A DNA stretch of 64,000 nt, taken from NCBI RefSeq assembly GCF_039537705.1, contig NZ_BAABBA010000003.1, forward strand, positions 267,155 to 331,154. The letters are read 5' to 3'. A model generated the notes under the pieces. That model made no database searches, was not told the DNA's origin, and worked only from the letters and a program-made list of their open reading frames with translations. Positions within the stretch are counted from its first letter, which is position 1, and every line of letters starts with the position of its first letter. The stretch is from Georgenia daeguensis (lineage in GTDB: Bacteria; Actinomycetota; Actinomycetes; Actinomycetales; Actinomycetaceae). Both the position numbers and the translations under genes were made by a program. Of this stretch, positions 34,277 to 42,983 are shown piece by piece.

Positions 34277-34698
34277 CGCTCCGGGCGGCGGCGCAGCTGC
34301 TTGGTCGAGCTGCGGCGCTGCTTGGCCTCGGCGCGGCGCCGGACCGCACCGCGGGACGGGCGGGTGGGGCGACGGGGCCGGGGCGGGGGCGCCAGCGCCT
34401 CCTGCAGCTGCTCGACGAGCCGGTCGAGCGCGGCCCTGCGGTTCTGCAGCTGCGAGCGGTGCTCGGCGGCGACGACGGTGAGCACACCGTCGCTGAGCCG
34501 GCCGCCGAGGCGGTCGAGGACGCGGCTGCGCTGGACGTCCGAGAGGGCCGGGGAGCGCGTCACGTCGAACGAGAGCTCGACCCTCGAGTCGGTGGTGTTC
34601 ACGCCCTGACCGCCCGGGCCGGAGGCGCGCGAGAAGCGCCAGCGCAGCTCCGCCGGGTCGAGGTGGACGGTGGAGGTGACGCGGACGGGGTCGCTCAC
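34273..34698 (-). CDS. arfB: Peptidyl-tRNA hydrolase ArfB-like ribosome rescue factor
   Basis: A 141-aa release-factor-like protein. The GGQ catalytic motif is in RASGPGGQGVNTTDSRVEL, and the positively charged C-terminal tail (RRRAEAKQRRSSTKQLRRR) is the part that enters the empty mRNA channel in ArfB/YaeJ. It hydrolyses peptidyl-tRNA on ribosomes stalled without a stop codon. The GTG start at 34698 overlaps the stop of the DUF6328 gene, and its stop overlaps the start of the winged-helix gene, so it is the middle gene of a coupled trio. Confidence 0.92.
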   Translation of the reverse strand: MSDPVRVTSTVHLDPAELRWRFSRASGPGGQGVNTTDSRVELSFDVTRSPALSDVQRSRVLDRLGGRLSDGVLTVVAAEHRSQLQNRRAALDRLVEQLQEALAPPPRPRRPTRPSRGAVRRRAEAKQRRSSTKQLRRRPER

Positions 34699-35261
34699 GC
34701 GTCGGCGTCCTCCGCCGGTGCCGCGCGGCGCCCGAACACCAGCGGGGCCACGAGCCACCCGAGGATGACCACCATGAGCACGGCGGCCGCCACCGCGATC
34801 GCGGTCGACCGGCCCACGACGACGTCGAAGACCAGCAGCACCGTGCCGGCCACGACCAGCGCGAGCGAGGCGAGCCCGGCGAGCGCGATCGCGTGGCCCG
34901 TCCGCACGGTCGTCGCCTTGAGACGGCGCCCGAAGAGCAGCCGGTGCAGGCTCACGGGGGCGATGACCAGCACGGTCGTGAGCGCCGCGAGGAGGACGAG
35001 CGTGAGGTACATGCCGACCTGGACGTCGTCGAGGTCGGCGAAGCGCTGCTGGAAAGGCAGGGTGAGCAGGAAGCCCGTGAGCAGCTGGACGCCGGTCTGG
35101 GTGACGCGCAGCTCCTGGAGGAGCTCGTTCCAGTTGCGGTCGGCACGCTCGTCGGGCGTCTCGTGGCGGCCCTTGTTCCAGCCGTCGTCGTCGGCACGCT
35201 CGCCGTGGCCACCGGCCGTCCCGTCACGACCCCCACCCGTCCCACCCGTCCGATCGTCCAC
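34695..35261 (-). CDS. DUF6328 family membrane protein
   Basis: A 188-aa protein with a Gly/Asp-rich N terminus (~40 residues) and four helices (about 52-72, 85-103, 125-145 and 155-175). The RNWNELLQELRVTQTGVQLLTGFLL segment identifies the DUF6328 family, which is widespread in actinobacteria and uncharacterised. GAGGAGGG lies four bases before the GTG. It is the first gene of the overlapping DUF6328-arfB-winged-helix operon. Confidence 0.85.
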   Translation of the reverse strand: MDDRTGGTGGGRDGTAGGHGERADDDGWNKGRHETPDERADRNWNELLQELRVTQTGVQLLTGFLLTLPFQQRFADLDDVQVGMYLTLVLLAALTTVLVIAPVSLHRLLFGRRLKATTVRTGHAIALAGLASLALVVAGTVLLVFDVVVGRSTAIAVAAAVLMVVILGWLVAPLVFGRRAAPAEDADA

Positions 35262-35333
35262 GCACCCTCCTCGGTCCTCGACGGCTTCAGCGTAGGACCG
35301 CCCAGGGCCGCGGGCGCGGCGGCGTGCCGGGGT

Positions 35334-36221
35334 TCAGCCCCGTCCGGCGGCCGGGACACGCACGACGACGACCGCCGGGGCGCGGTGGAGCACCCCGCGG
35401 GCGACCGAGCCGAGGCGCACGGCCCGCAGGCCGCGCCTGCCCCGGCTGCCGACCACGACGACGCAGGCGCGCTCCGCGGCCGTGACGAGGGCCTCCACCG
35501 GGTGCTGGCGGGGAAGGAGCGGCTCCACCGGGACGCCCGGGTAGCGACGCTCCCACGCCGCGAGGTCCGCGCGGAAGCGCTCCTGGGTCGTCCTGGTGGC
35601 CTGCTGCAGCAGCGTCGTCACCCGGTCGTCGTCGTAGTCGGGCGGCACCGACTCGGGCTCGACCGCCAGGACGGCCAGCAGGCCGGTGCCGCGGCGGACG
35701 GCCTCCTCGAAGGCGTACTCGAGAACCTCGGGCGCGTCGCCGGACGGGTCCGCGCCGACGGCGACGGGTCCGCCGTCGTCCGGGGCCTGCTCCCGCACCA
35801 CGAGCACGGGGCCGTGCGCGTGCGCCGCCACCTTCTGGGACACCGAGCCCAGCAGCTGGCCCGCGACCCGCCCGAGGCCGCGTGCCCCGATGACGACGAT
35901 GGCGGCGCGTTCCGAGGCCTCGACCAGCACGACCGTGGGGTCGTCGACAACCACCTGCCCCGTCACGGTGAGCCCGCCGTGGGCGGCACGGACCTGGTCG
36001 ACGGCGTCGGCGACGACCCGCTCGGCGACGGACATGGCCCCGGCCTCCGGGGCGAACTCCCACCCGTGCGCCTGGCTGAGCCACGGGAACGCGTGGACCA
36101 CGTGGAGCACGGCCCTGCGTCGCTCGGCCTCGCGGGCGGCGAGCTCGAGCGCGCGTGCCGCCCGCGCGGAGCCGTCCACGCCGGCGACGACGGCGCCCTC
36201 GGGAACGTCCAGTGTGTCCAT
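35334..36221 (-). CDS. Universal stress protein, two Usp domains
   Basis: A 295-aa tandem UspA protein. Each half has the family ATP-binding motif: GARGLGRVAGQLLGSVS in the first and GSRGRRGLRAVRLGSVA in the second. The N terminus (AVVAGVDGSARAARALE) is typical of nucleotide-binding Usps. Two-domain Usps are common in mycobacteria and other actinobacteria and respond to hypoxia, stasis and energy stress. It is divergent from pepN. Confidence 0.92.
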   Translation of the reverse strand: MDTLDVPEGAVVAGVDGSARAARALELAAREAERRRAVLHVVHAFPWLSQAHGWEFAPEAGAMSVAERVVADAVDQVRAAHGGLTVTGQVVVDDPTVVLVEASERAAIVVIGARGLGRVAGQLLGSVSQKVAAHAHGPVLVVREQAPDDGGPVAVGADPSGDAPEVLEYAFEEAVRRGTGLLAVLAVEPESVPPDYDDDRVTTLLQQATRTTQERFRADLAAWERRYPGVPVEPLLPRQHPVEALVTAAERACVVVVGSRGRRGLRAVRLGSVARGVLHRAPAVVVVRVPAAGRG

Positions 36222-36313
36222 GGCCCTGAGTCTGCCGCCGTCGGCGGGGCGACACGCCGGAATGCACTGCCGACCCGGGCCGCCGCCGGGCGGGGGTGCG
36301 GGACCGGGGTGGC

Positions 36314-36319
36314 TAACCT
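36314..36319 (+). promoter_or_regulatory. -10 box, probable leaderless pepN transcript
   Basis: TAACCT ends six bases before the GTG start, with no ribosome site between. Confidence 0.5.
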
Positions 36320-36325
36320 GCCCTG

Positions 36326-38938
36326 GTGACCACCACCGCGAACCTCACCCGCGCGGAGGCCGCCGAGCGGTCCGACCGCCTCACCGTGCGCGACTACCGC
36401 GTCGAGCTCGACCTCGGCGGCGCCCGCGACCTCGGTCGCGACACCTTCGGCTCCACCACGACCGTGCGTTTCACGGCCAGCGCACCGGCGACGTTCCTGG
36501 ACTTCCTCGGCGAGGTGCGCTCCGTCGTCGTCAACGGGCGCGAGGTCGACCCCGCGGCCTGCTACGACGGCGCCCGCATCACGCTGGACGGGCTGGCGGC
36601 CGAGAACGAGGTCACGGTCGTCGGCGAGGCGGCGTACTCCCGCTCCGGGGAGGGGCTGCACCGGTTCGTCGACCCCGCCGACGGCGAGACCTACCTCTAC
36701 ACCCAGTACGAGCCGGCGGACTCCCGGCGCGTCATGGCGGTGTTCGAGCAGCCTGACCTCAAGGCACCCTTCACCTTCGCCGTCGTCGCGCCGGCCGGCT
36801 GGCGGGTCCTGTCCAACCAGCCCGCGACAGGGTCGGAGGACCGGGGGGACGGCACCGTGCGCACCGCGTTCGCGCCGACGCCGCCAGTCTCGAGCTACCT
36901 CACCGCGGTGGTCGCCGGGCGCTACCACCGGGTGGACGGGCGGTGGTCGGGCGCGCTCGCCGACGGCGGCACCCTCGACGTCGAGCTCGGGGTGCTGTGC
37001 CGGGCCTCCCTGGCCGAGCACCTCGACGCCGAGGAGATCCTCACGGTGACGCGTCAGGGCCTGGACTTCTTCCACGAGCACTTCGGCACCCCGTACCCCT
37101 GGGGCAAGTACGACCAGGTCTTCGTCCCCGAGTACAACCTCGGGGCGATGGAGAACCCGGGCTGCGTCACGTTCACCGAGTCCTACGTGTTCCGCTCGGC
37201 CGCCACCCGCGCCCAGCACCAGGGCCGCGCCAACACGATCCTGCACGAGATGGCCCACATGTGGTTCGGCGACCTCGTGACCCCGCGGTGGTGGGACGAC
37301 CTGTGGCTCAAGGAGTCCTTCGCCGACTACATGGGTGCCCACGCCTCCGTCGCCGCCACCGAGTTCACCGGCGCGTGGGTCTCCTTCGCCAACCGCCGCA
37401 AGGCCTGGGCCTACACCCAGGACCAGCTGCCCACCACCCATCCCGTGGTCGCGGACATCCCGGACCTGGAGGCGGCCAAGCAGAACTTCGACGGCATCAC
37501 CTACGCCAAGGGTGCCGCCGTGCTGAAGCAGCTGGTCGCCTACGTGGGCACCGACGCGTTCTTCGCGGGCGCCCGCCGGTACTTCGCCGAGCACGCCTAC
37601 GGATCGACCACGCTGCCCGACCTCCTCGCCGCGCTGGAGGCCACCTCCGGCCGCGAGCTGGGGGAGTGGAGCCGGCTGTGGCTGCAGACGGCCGGCACCC
37701 CGACCCTGCGTGCGGAGCTCGTCGCCGCCGGGGACCGCATCGGCTCGCTGAGCGTCCACCAGAGCGGCACCGACCCGCGGACGGGCCAGACCGTGGTCCG
37801 CCCGCACCGCCTCGCAGTCGGCCTCTACGACCTGACGGAGGCCGACGGCGCAGCCGCCCTGACCCGCACCCACCGGTTCGAGGTCGAGCTCACCGGGGAG
37901 AGCGCCCCGGTGCCCGGGGCGGCGGGACTGCCCCGCCCGGCGCTCGTGCTCGTCAACGACGACGACCTCACCTACGGCAAGCTCCGGCTCGACGCCGACT
38001 CCCTCGCCACGGTCCGCGAGCACCTCGGAGACCTGCGCGAGCCTCTCGCCCGCTCGCTCGTCTGGGCCGCCCTGTGGAACGCCACCCGCGACGCCCTCCT
38101 GCCGGCCGCCGACTACCTCGGCCTCGTCCTGCGGCACGGACCCGCCGAGACCGACAGCGCCGTCCTCGGCGGCCTCACCCTCAACGCCAGCACCGCCGTC
38201 GAGCTCTACGCGCCACCCGCCCTGCGCGACGAGCTGCGGCTCCGGCTCGGGCAGGGCTCGTTCGGGCACCTGCGCGACGCCGAGCCGGGCTCGGACGCCC
38301 AGCTCGTCTGGGCCCGCTCGCTCGCCCGGGTCGCCGCCACCACGCCGGCCGCCGCCCCGCGGCTGCGGGGGTTGCTCAGCGGTTCCGAGGCGGTTCCCGG
38401 CCTGCCCCTGGACCCCGAGCTGCGGTGGTCCCTGTGGCAGGCGCTCGCGGCTCTCGGCGCCGCCAGCCTCGACGAGCTGGACGAGGAGCTCGCCCGGGAC
38501 CGTACCGCCGACGGCGCCACGCAGCACCTCGCGGCCGTCACGAGCTTCCCGGACGCCGACGTCAAGGCGGCGTCGTGGGACACGCTGATGACCCCCGGTG
38601 CGCTGAGCAACGACCACGTGGACGCCACGCTGACCGGCTTCACCCAGCCGTGGCACCGCGAGCTGACCGCGCCCTTCACCGAGCGGTACTTCGACGCGCT
38701 GCGCCAGATCTGGGAGCGGCACAGCATCGAGATCGCGAGCCGGCTCGTCCGGCGCCTCTACCCGGGCCACCAGGACGCCGTGGCGGGCCGGGCGCCCCAG
38801 GACGACCCGGTGGTCCTGCGCACCACCGCGTGGCTGGAGGAGAACGCCGACGCCCCCGCCGCCCTGCGCCGTCTGGTCATCGAGGCCCGCGACCAGCTGC
38901 TGCGATCCCTGCGCGCCCAGGAGGCCGCGCGGCCCTGA
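36326..38938 (+). CDS. pepN: Aminopeptidase N (M1 family)
   Basis: An 870-aa zinc aminopeptidase. The exopeptidase motif is GAMENPG, and the zinc motif is HEMAHMWFGD with the third ligand Glu in WLKESFADYMG, eighteen residues on. The C-terminal ~400 residues form the ERAP1-like helical domain. Length agrees with actinobacterial PepN (~850-870 aa). It removes N-terminal residues from peptides in the cytoplasm and completes protein turnover. No signal peptide is present. Confidence 0.96.
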   Translation: MTTTANLTRAEAAERSDRLTVRDYRVELDLGGARDLGRDTFGSTTTVRFTASAPATFLDFLGEVRSVVVNGREVDPAACYDGARITLDGLAAENEVTVVGEAAYSRSGEGLHRFVDPADGETYLYTQYEPADSRRVMAVFEQPDLKAPFTFAVVAPAGWRVLSNQPATGSEDRGDGTVRTAFAPTPPVSSYLTAVVAGRYHRVDGRWSGALADGGTLDVELGVLCRASLAEHLDAEEILTVTRQGLDFFHEHFGTPYPWGKYDQVFVPEYNLGAMENPGCVTFTESYVFRSAATRAQHQGRANTILHEMAHMWFGDLVTPRWWDDLWLKESFADYMGAHASVAATEFTGAWVSFANRRKAWAYTQDQLPTTHPVVADIPDLEAAKQNFDGITYAKGAAVLKQLVAYVGTDAFFAGARRYFAEHAYGSTTLPDLLAALEATSGRELGEWSRLWLQTAGTPTLRAELVAAGDRIGSLSVHQSGTDPRTGQTVVRPHRLAVGLYDLTEADGAAALTRTHRFEVELTGESAPVPGAAGLPRPALVLVNDDDLTYGKLRLDADSLATVREHLGDLREPLARSLVWAALWNATRDALLPAADYLGLVLRHGPAETDSAVLGGLTLNASTAVELYAPPALRDELRLRLGQGSFGHLRDAEPGSDAQLVWARSLARVAATTPAAAPRLRGLLSGSEAVPGLPLDPELRWSLWQALAALGAASLDELDEELARDRTADGATQHLAAVTSFPDADVKAASWDTLMTPGALSNDHVDATLTGFTQPWHRELTAPFTERYFDALRQIWERHSIEIASRLVRRLYPGHQDAVAGRAPQDDPVVLRTTAWLEENADAPAALRRLVIEARDQLLRSLRAQEAARP

Positions 38939-38965
38939 CGCGCCACCCGCCCGAAGGAGACCCCC

Positions 38966-40123
38966 TTGGCCCTCACCCGCACCCTGCTCGTCGTGCTCGC
39001 CGGGGACGCCGGCTCACGCCTGGAGTCCCTCACCGCGAGGCGTGCGAAACCCGCCCTGCCGTACGGCGGCACGCACCGGCTCATCGACTTCACGCTCAGC
39101 CACGCCGCCAACAGCGGCATCTCGGACGTGTGGGTGGTCGAGCAGCACCACCCGCTCTCGGTCACCGAACACCTCGCGGGCGGGCGGCCGTGGGACCTGG
39201 ACCGCACGCGCGGCGGGCTGCTCGTGCTCGGACCGGAGCCGGGGGAGCCGCTCGCCGGGACGGCGGAGGCGCTGTGGCGTCGTGCCGGGGCGATCCGGGC
39301 CCACGAGCCCGAGGTGGTCCTCGTCGCCCCGGCCGGCGCGGTGTACCGCATGGACTTCACCGACGTCGTCGCCCGGCACCTGGCCGCCCGCGCGGCGCTC
39401 ACGGTGGTGACCACCCGGCGCGACGGGGACCTGCCCCGCCACGGGACTGTCCAGGTGCACGAGGGACGGGTCACGGAGTACGTGAGCCGGCCGGAGCACC
39501 CCCGCGGCGACCTCGCCGCCACCGGGGTGCTTGCGTTCGACCCGGCGGCCCTGCTCGCCGGCCTCGAGGACGTCCGGTCCGCGCGCGGGGCCGACGGCCT
39601 GGGCGACCTCGGCGACCATCTGCTCCCGGCCCTGGTCGGACGCGGCGAGGCCGTCGAGCAGCGCCACCAGGGCTACTGGGCGGAGGTCGGCACCGTGGAG
39701 GAGTACTGGCGGGTGCACATGGACCTGCTCGACCGGCCGCCGTTCGACCTGGACGACCCCGCCTGGCCCGTCACCACCCGTGTGCGGCGCCACGGGGGCG
39801 CGCGCGTGCTCGGCGCCGGCCAGGTCGCGGACGCGCTGCTCGGGCCCGGCAGCGTCGTCGAGGGCACCGTGCGGCGCAGCGTGCTCGGCGCCGGGGTGCG
39901 GGTGGCGGCGGGCGCGGAGGTGATCGACTCCGTGCTGCTCGACGACGTCCGGGTGGGGCCGGGCGCCGTCGTGCGCCGGACGGTGGTGGACGAGGGGGTG
40001 CGGGTGCGCGGCCGGGCCGAGGTCGGGGGAGCGGCAGAGGGCGACGTCGTCGCGCTGGTGGCGGCCCACGCCGTCGTCCATCCCCGCAAGCGGGTGCCGG
40101 CGGGAGGCCGGTACCCCGAGTGA
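38966..40123 (+). CDS. GlgC-like nucleotidyltransferase, catalytic Asp missing
   Basis: A 385-aa protein of the ADP-glucose pyrophosphorylase family. It has RLESLTARRAKPALP plus HRLIDFTLSHAANSGI at the N terminus, then LAGTAEALW, YWAEVGTVEEYW, and C-terminal left-handed beta-helix repeats. Key differences from active GlgC are the first Gly loop (GDAGSRL instead of GGxGxRL) and the GDH segment, which reads AGA in VAPAGAVYRMDF. That segment supplies the catalytic Asp142 in E. coli GlgC. A synthesis role is therefore doubtful; a regulatory or altered function is possible. A TTG start is used, with GAAGGAGA at a good distance. It is 27 bases downstream of pepN. Confidence 0.8.
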   Translation: MALTRTLLVVLAGDAGSRLESLTARRAKPALPYGGTHRLIDFTLSHAANSGISDVWVVEQHHPLSVTEHLAGGRPWDLDRTRGGLLVLGPEPGEPLAGTAEALWRRAGAIRAHEPEVVLVAPAGAVYRMDFTDVVARHLAARAALTVVTTRRDGDLPRHGTVQVHEGRVTEYVSRPEHPRGDLAATGVLAFDPAALLAGLEDVRSARGADGLGDLGDHLLPALVGRGEAVEQRHQGYWAEVGTVEEYWRVHMDLLDRPPFDLDDPAWPVTTRVRRHGGARVLGAGQVADALLGPGSVVEGTVRRSVLGAGVRVAAGAEVIDSVLLDDVRVGPGAVVRRTVVDEGVRVRGRAEVGGAAEGDVVALVAAHAVVHPRKRVPAGGRYPE

Positions 40124-40213
40124 CGCGCCCCCTCGGCTGCCCGGCGTGAGCGGCGGCGCGGCGTAGGGTTGACGGTCGCCGGGCACCCGCCCGCCCCGCA
40201 CGAGGAGAGACAT

Positions 40214-41095
40214 TTGCCCAAGAAGTGGTCCACGCAGACCGAGCTCGGGAAGCAGTTCGGGCTCACCGCCCGGCAGATCGGCACGCACCTGAGCGAGCTC
40301 GGCCTCAAGGACGGCAGCAGCGCCACGGAGAAGGCGCTGGCCGACGGGCTGGCTGCCGAGCGCACGCTCAAGGACGGCACACCGTTCTTCGTCTGGCACG
40401 GGGAGCAGGTCCCCGCCCTCCTGCGCGAGAAGGGGCTCAGCCCCGCCGAGCCGGGGGCGCCGGCGCGCACGGGCAAGGCCGCGGTGGCCGTCGACGAGCC
40501 GCCGCGTCCCACCGACGGCTACGACAAGGTCATCGCGACCGACGGGTCGGCCCTCGGCAACCCCGGCCCGACCGGCTGGGCCTGGGTGGACCAGACCACC
40601 GGGGAGACCGGGTCGGGCGGGCTGCCGCACGGCACCAACAACATCGGCGAGCTGCTCGCGCTGCGCGAGGGGCTGCGCCACGCCGGCCCTGACGGGGCCC
40701 TGCTCATCCGTGCGGACTCGCAGTACGTCATCAACATCGCGACCAAGTGGGCCAAGGGCTGGCGGCGGCGCGGGTGGCGCAAGGGTGACGGCAAGGTCCC
40801 GGAGAACCTCGAGCTGGTCAAGGAGATCCTCGAGCTGCTCGAGGGGCGCCGCGGGCGCACCGACTTTGAGTGGGTGCGGGGGCACACCGGTGACGTGCAC
40901 AACGAGCGGGCCGACGAGCTGGCCGTCGCGGCCGCCAAGGCCGCCACGGCGGGCGCCAGGGCGGCGGGAGGATCCTCGACCGCCGGGGCTTCCTCGACGT
41001 CGGTCTCGTCAGCCGCAGCCGCAGCCGCGGGCGCGGGCGCGGCTGCGGCGGGCGCCGTCGTGCCGGAAGCGGAGGAGCCGGTCACCCTCTGGTGA
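40214..41095 (+). CDS. rnhA: Ribonuclease H with N-terminal extension
   Basis: A 293-aa protein with a ~90-residue N-terminal region (TQTELGKQFGLTARQIG, then WHGEQVPAL) followed by an intact RNase H type 1 domain. The DEDD residues are visible: Asp in ATDGSALGNPGPTG, Glu in NNIGELLALREG, Asp in IRADSQYVI and Asp in VHNERADELA. The catalytic His is in VRGHTGDVH. It should cleave RNA in RNA-DNA hybrids. The tail is an Ala/Ser/Gly-rich low-complexity stretch. The TTG start follows GAGGAGAGA. The degenerate paralogue is at 3246-4004. Confidence 0.9.
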   Translation: MPKKWSTQTELGKQFGLTARQIGTHLSELGLKDGSSATEKALADGLAAERTLKDGTPFFVWHGEQVPALLREKGLSPAEPGAPARTGKAAVAVDEPPRPTDGYDKVIATDGSALGNPGPTGWAWVDQTTGETGSGGLPHGTNNIGELLALREGLRHAGPDGALLIRADSQYVINIATKWAKGWRRRGWRKGDGKVPENLELVKEILELLEGRRGRTDFEWVRGHTGDVHNERADELAVAAAKAATAGARAAGGSSTAGASSTSVSSAAAAAAGAGAAAAGAVVPEAEEPVTLW

Positions 41096-41228
41096 CCGGC
41101 CACCTCCCTGCCCGGCGGCGTCGGCGAGAGCGCCCTCGCGGACCGGCGGGGTCGGCGAGGGGATGCGTCACCGTCCGGCGGGACCGGCGAGGGCATGACG
41201 CCCCGCCCGGCTGCATCGGACTGCCCGG

Positions 41229-42218
41229 CTACATCAGCGAGGGCATGACCTCGCGCTCGAAGAGCTCGATCGACTCCGTGGTGTAGGCGGCGTCGGGGAA
41301 GTAGAAGATGCCGTAGGACATGCCCTGCGCCTTCAGGGCCGAGAGCTTCTCGACCACCTGCTCGGGCGTCCCGTAGGCGGGCATGCCGCGGAAGCCGCGC
41401 AGCTGCTTCTCCACGTGGTCCTCGTCCATGTGCGGGCTGAGCCGGGCCACCAGTTCGTCGGTGCGCTCCCGGACCTCCGCCTCCGTGGAGCCGATCAGGA
41501 CGTTGTAGTTGGCCGACCGGGTGATCTGCTCGAAGTCCGTCCCCACCGCGGCGCAGTGCTCGCGCAGGATCGCGCTCTTGCGGGTGAAGCCCTCGAGCGT
41601 GCCGTCGAAGTTCGTGTACCGGGCGTGCTGCGCGGCGATCCGGAGGGTGACCTTCTCGCCGCCGCCCGCGATCCACAGCGGGACCCCGCCCGGCTGGAGC
41701 GGCAGGGGGCGGCAGATCGCGCCATCGACGTCGTAGTGCTCGCCGTGGAAGGTCGCGACCCCCTGCCGCCAGGCCTGCTCGAAGATCTGCACGCCCTCCT
41801 CGAGCATCTTCAGCCGTGCACCGGCCCGCGGGAAGCCGTACCCGTAGGCGCGCCACTCGTGCTCGTACCAGCCGGCGCCGATGCCCATCTCGAGGCGCCC
41901 GCCGCTGATGTGGTCGACCGTGGCCGCCACCTTCGCGAGGTACATCGGGTTGCGGTACGCCATGCACGTGCACATCTGACCCAGCCGCACCCGGTCGGTG
42001 CTGGCCGCGAGCCCCGCCATGAGGGACCACGCCTCGTGCGTCGCCTCCTCGCTCGGGACCGGGGTGGTGTGGAAGTGGTCGTAGACCCACACCGACTCCC
42101 ACAGCTCGCCCGCGTCCGCGCGGCGCGCCAATGAGACCATGGTCGGCCAGTGCTGGGAGTCGTCGATGCCCGCCAGGTCGAAGCGCCAGCCCTGCGGGAG
42201 GAAGAGTCCGAATCTCAT
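41229..42218 (-). CDS. LLM-class F420-dependent oxidoreductase
   Basis: A 329-aa TIM-barrel protein of the luciferase-like monooxygenase class. Features are FGLFLPQGWRFDL at the N terminus, SVWVYDHFHTTPV, the SGGRLEMGIGAGWYEHEW segment (cofactor binding in the F420 group) and PLWIAGGGEKVTLRIAAQHA. The organisation is that of F420-dependent members common in actinobacteria rather than FMN luciferases; the exact reaction is unknown. TACGCT lies seven bases before the ATG and no ribosome site is present. Confidence 0.87.
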   Translation of the reverse strand: MRFGLFLPQGWRFDLAGIDDSQHWPTMVSLARRADAGELWESVWVYDHFHTTPVPSEEATHEAWSLMAGLAASTDRVRLGQMCTCMAYRNPMYLAKVAATVDHISGGRLEMGIGAGWYEHEWRAYGYGFPRAGARLKMLEEGVQIFEQAWRQGVATFHGEHYDVDGAICRPLPLQPGGVPLWIAGGGEKVTLRIAAQHARYTNFDGTLEGFTRKSAILREHCAAVGTDFEQITRSANYNVLIGSTEAEVRERTDELVARLSPHMDEDHVEKQLRGFRGMPAYGTPEQVVEKLSALKAQGMSYGIFYFPDAAYTTESIELFEREVMPSLM

Positions 42219-42225
42219 GGGCGAC

Positions 42226-42231
42226 AGCGTA
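42226..42231 (-). promoter_or_regulatory. -10 box, probable leaderless LLM transcript
   Basis: TACGCT (read leftward) ends seven bases before the ATG at 42218. Confidence 0.5.
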
Positions 42232-42258
42232 GGGCGCGCCGGGCGTGACGGCGCGACG

Positions 42259-42888
42259 CTAGCCCGGGAGCCCGGGCGGTCCGCCGCTCGCGTGCCGCAG
42301 CGGCCTGGCCGCCCGGGCGGCGATCCGGCGCCGGACCGCGAGCACGAGGAGGACGACGACCACGACGACGAGCAGCGCCACCAGGGCGGGCAGCACCACC
42401 GAGACCAGCACCAGGGCCACCGCGGAGACGTCCTCCGCCGCCGAGACCACGGGTGCGCCGGTGCCCGCAGTCACCGTGTTGACCGCCGGCCGGGCGACGG
42501 CCTTGGTGGTGTGCGTGGTGAGGGCGAGCAGCACGCCCAGCACGACCGGCACCCACTGCCAGTCCTGCAGCAGGGTGCCGGGATCGGCCACCGCCGTCGT
42601 CTCCGAGGCGGAGCCCGCGGCGAAGACGATGCCGCCGGCGGCGGGCCGCACCACCGTCTGCAGCACGTCGTTGACGGAGTCGACCACCGGGATCTTGTCC
42701 GCGACCACCTCCACGGCCAGCAGGACGCCGAGCACCACCAGGGCCGGTGTGCTCTCGAGCCAGCCCCAGCCTGCCGGGAGGGCGAGCAGGTCGGTGTAGC
42801 GGGAGAGCAGGCCCAGCCCGATCAGGGGGACGTACCCGTTGAGGCCGGCGGCCATCGCCATCCCGGACCCCGTGAGCAGCTCGAGCAC
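42259..42888 (-). CDS. DUF4126 domain membrane protein
   Basis: A 209-aa integral membrane protein. Family landmarks are SGMAMAAGLNGYVPLIGLGL at the N terminus, DKIPVVDSVNDVLQTVVRPAAG in the middle and ALTTHTTKAVARPAVN. It has about five membrane helices and a basic C-terminal tail. DUF4126 proteins are uncharacterised. The GTG at 42888 is chosen because the first helix follows; the ribosome site is weak. It is divergent from the CDP-alcohol phosphatidyltransferase gene, 95 bases apart. Confidence 0.82.
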   Translation of the reverse strand: MLELLTGSGMAMAAGLNGYVPLIGLGLLSRYTDLLALPAGWGWLESTPALVVLGVLLAVEVVADKIPVVDSVNDVLQTVVRPAAGGIVFAAGSASETTAVADPGTLLQDWQWVPVVLGVLLALTTHTTKAVARPAVNTVTAGTGAPVVSAAEDVSAVALVLVSVVLPALVALLVVVVVVLLVLAVRRRIAARAARPLRHASGGPPGLPG

Positions 42889-42971
42889 GCCAGCAGGGTC
42901 CCACGGCGCGGGAGCTGGCGCGCGGCGCAACCCGCCCGCCGACAAGCACACCCGGTGACAGCGGCGCCGCA

Positions 42972-42977
42972 TAGGCT
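42972..42977 (+). promoter_or_regulatory. -10 box, probable leaderless pgsA2-type transcript
   Basis: TAGGCT ends six bases before the GTG start at 42984. Confidence 0.55.
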
Positions 42978-42983
42978 GGGGCG

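Noticed and set aside
35963..38770. Long open frame of ~935 codons antisense to pepN
   Set aside because: It reads as Gly/Arg/Val-rich shadow sequence opposite a clear aminopeptidase and has no motif or ribosome site.
41100..41228. Repeated GGCGAGGGCATGAC-type strings between RNase H and the LLM gene
   Set aside because: The copies are short, irregular and imperfect; no hairpin or spacing pattern makes them more than low-complexity GC sequence.
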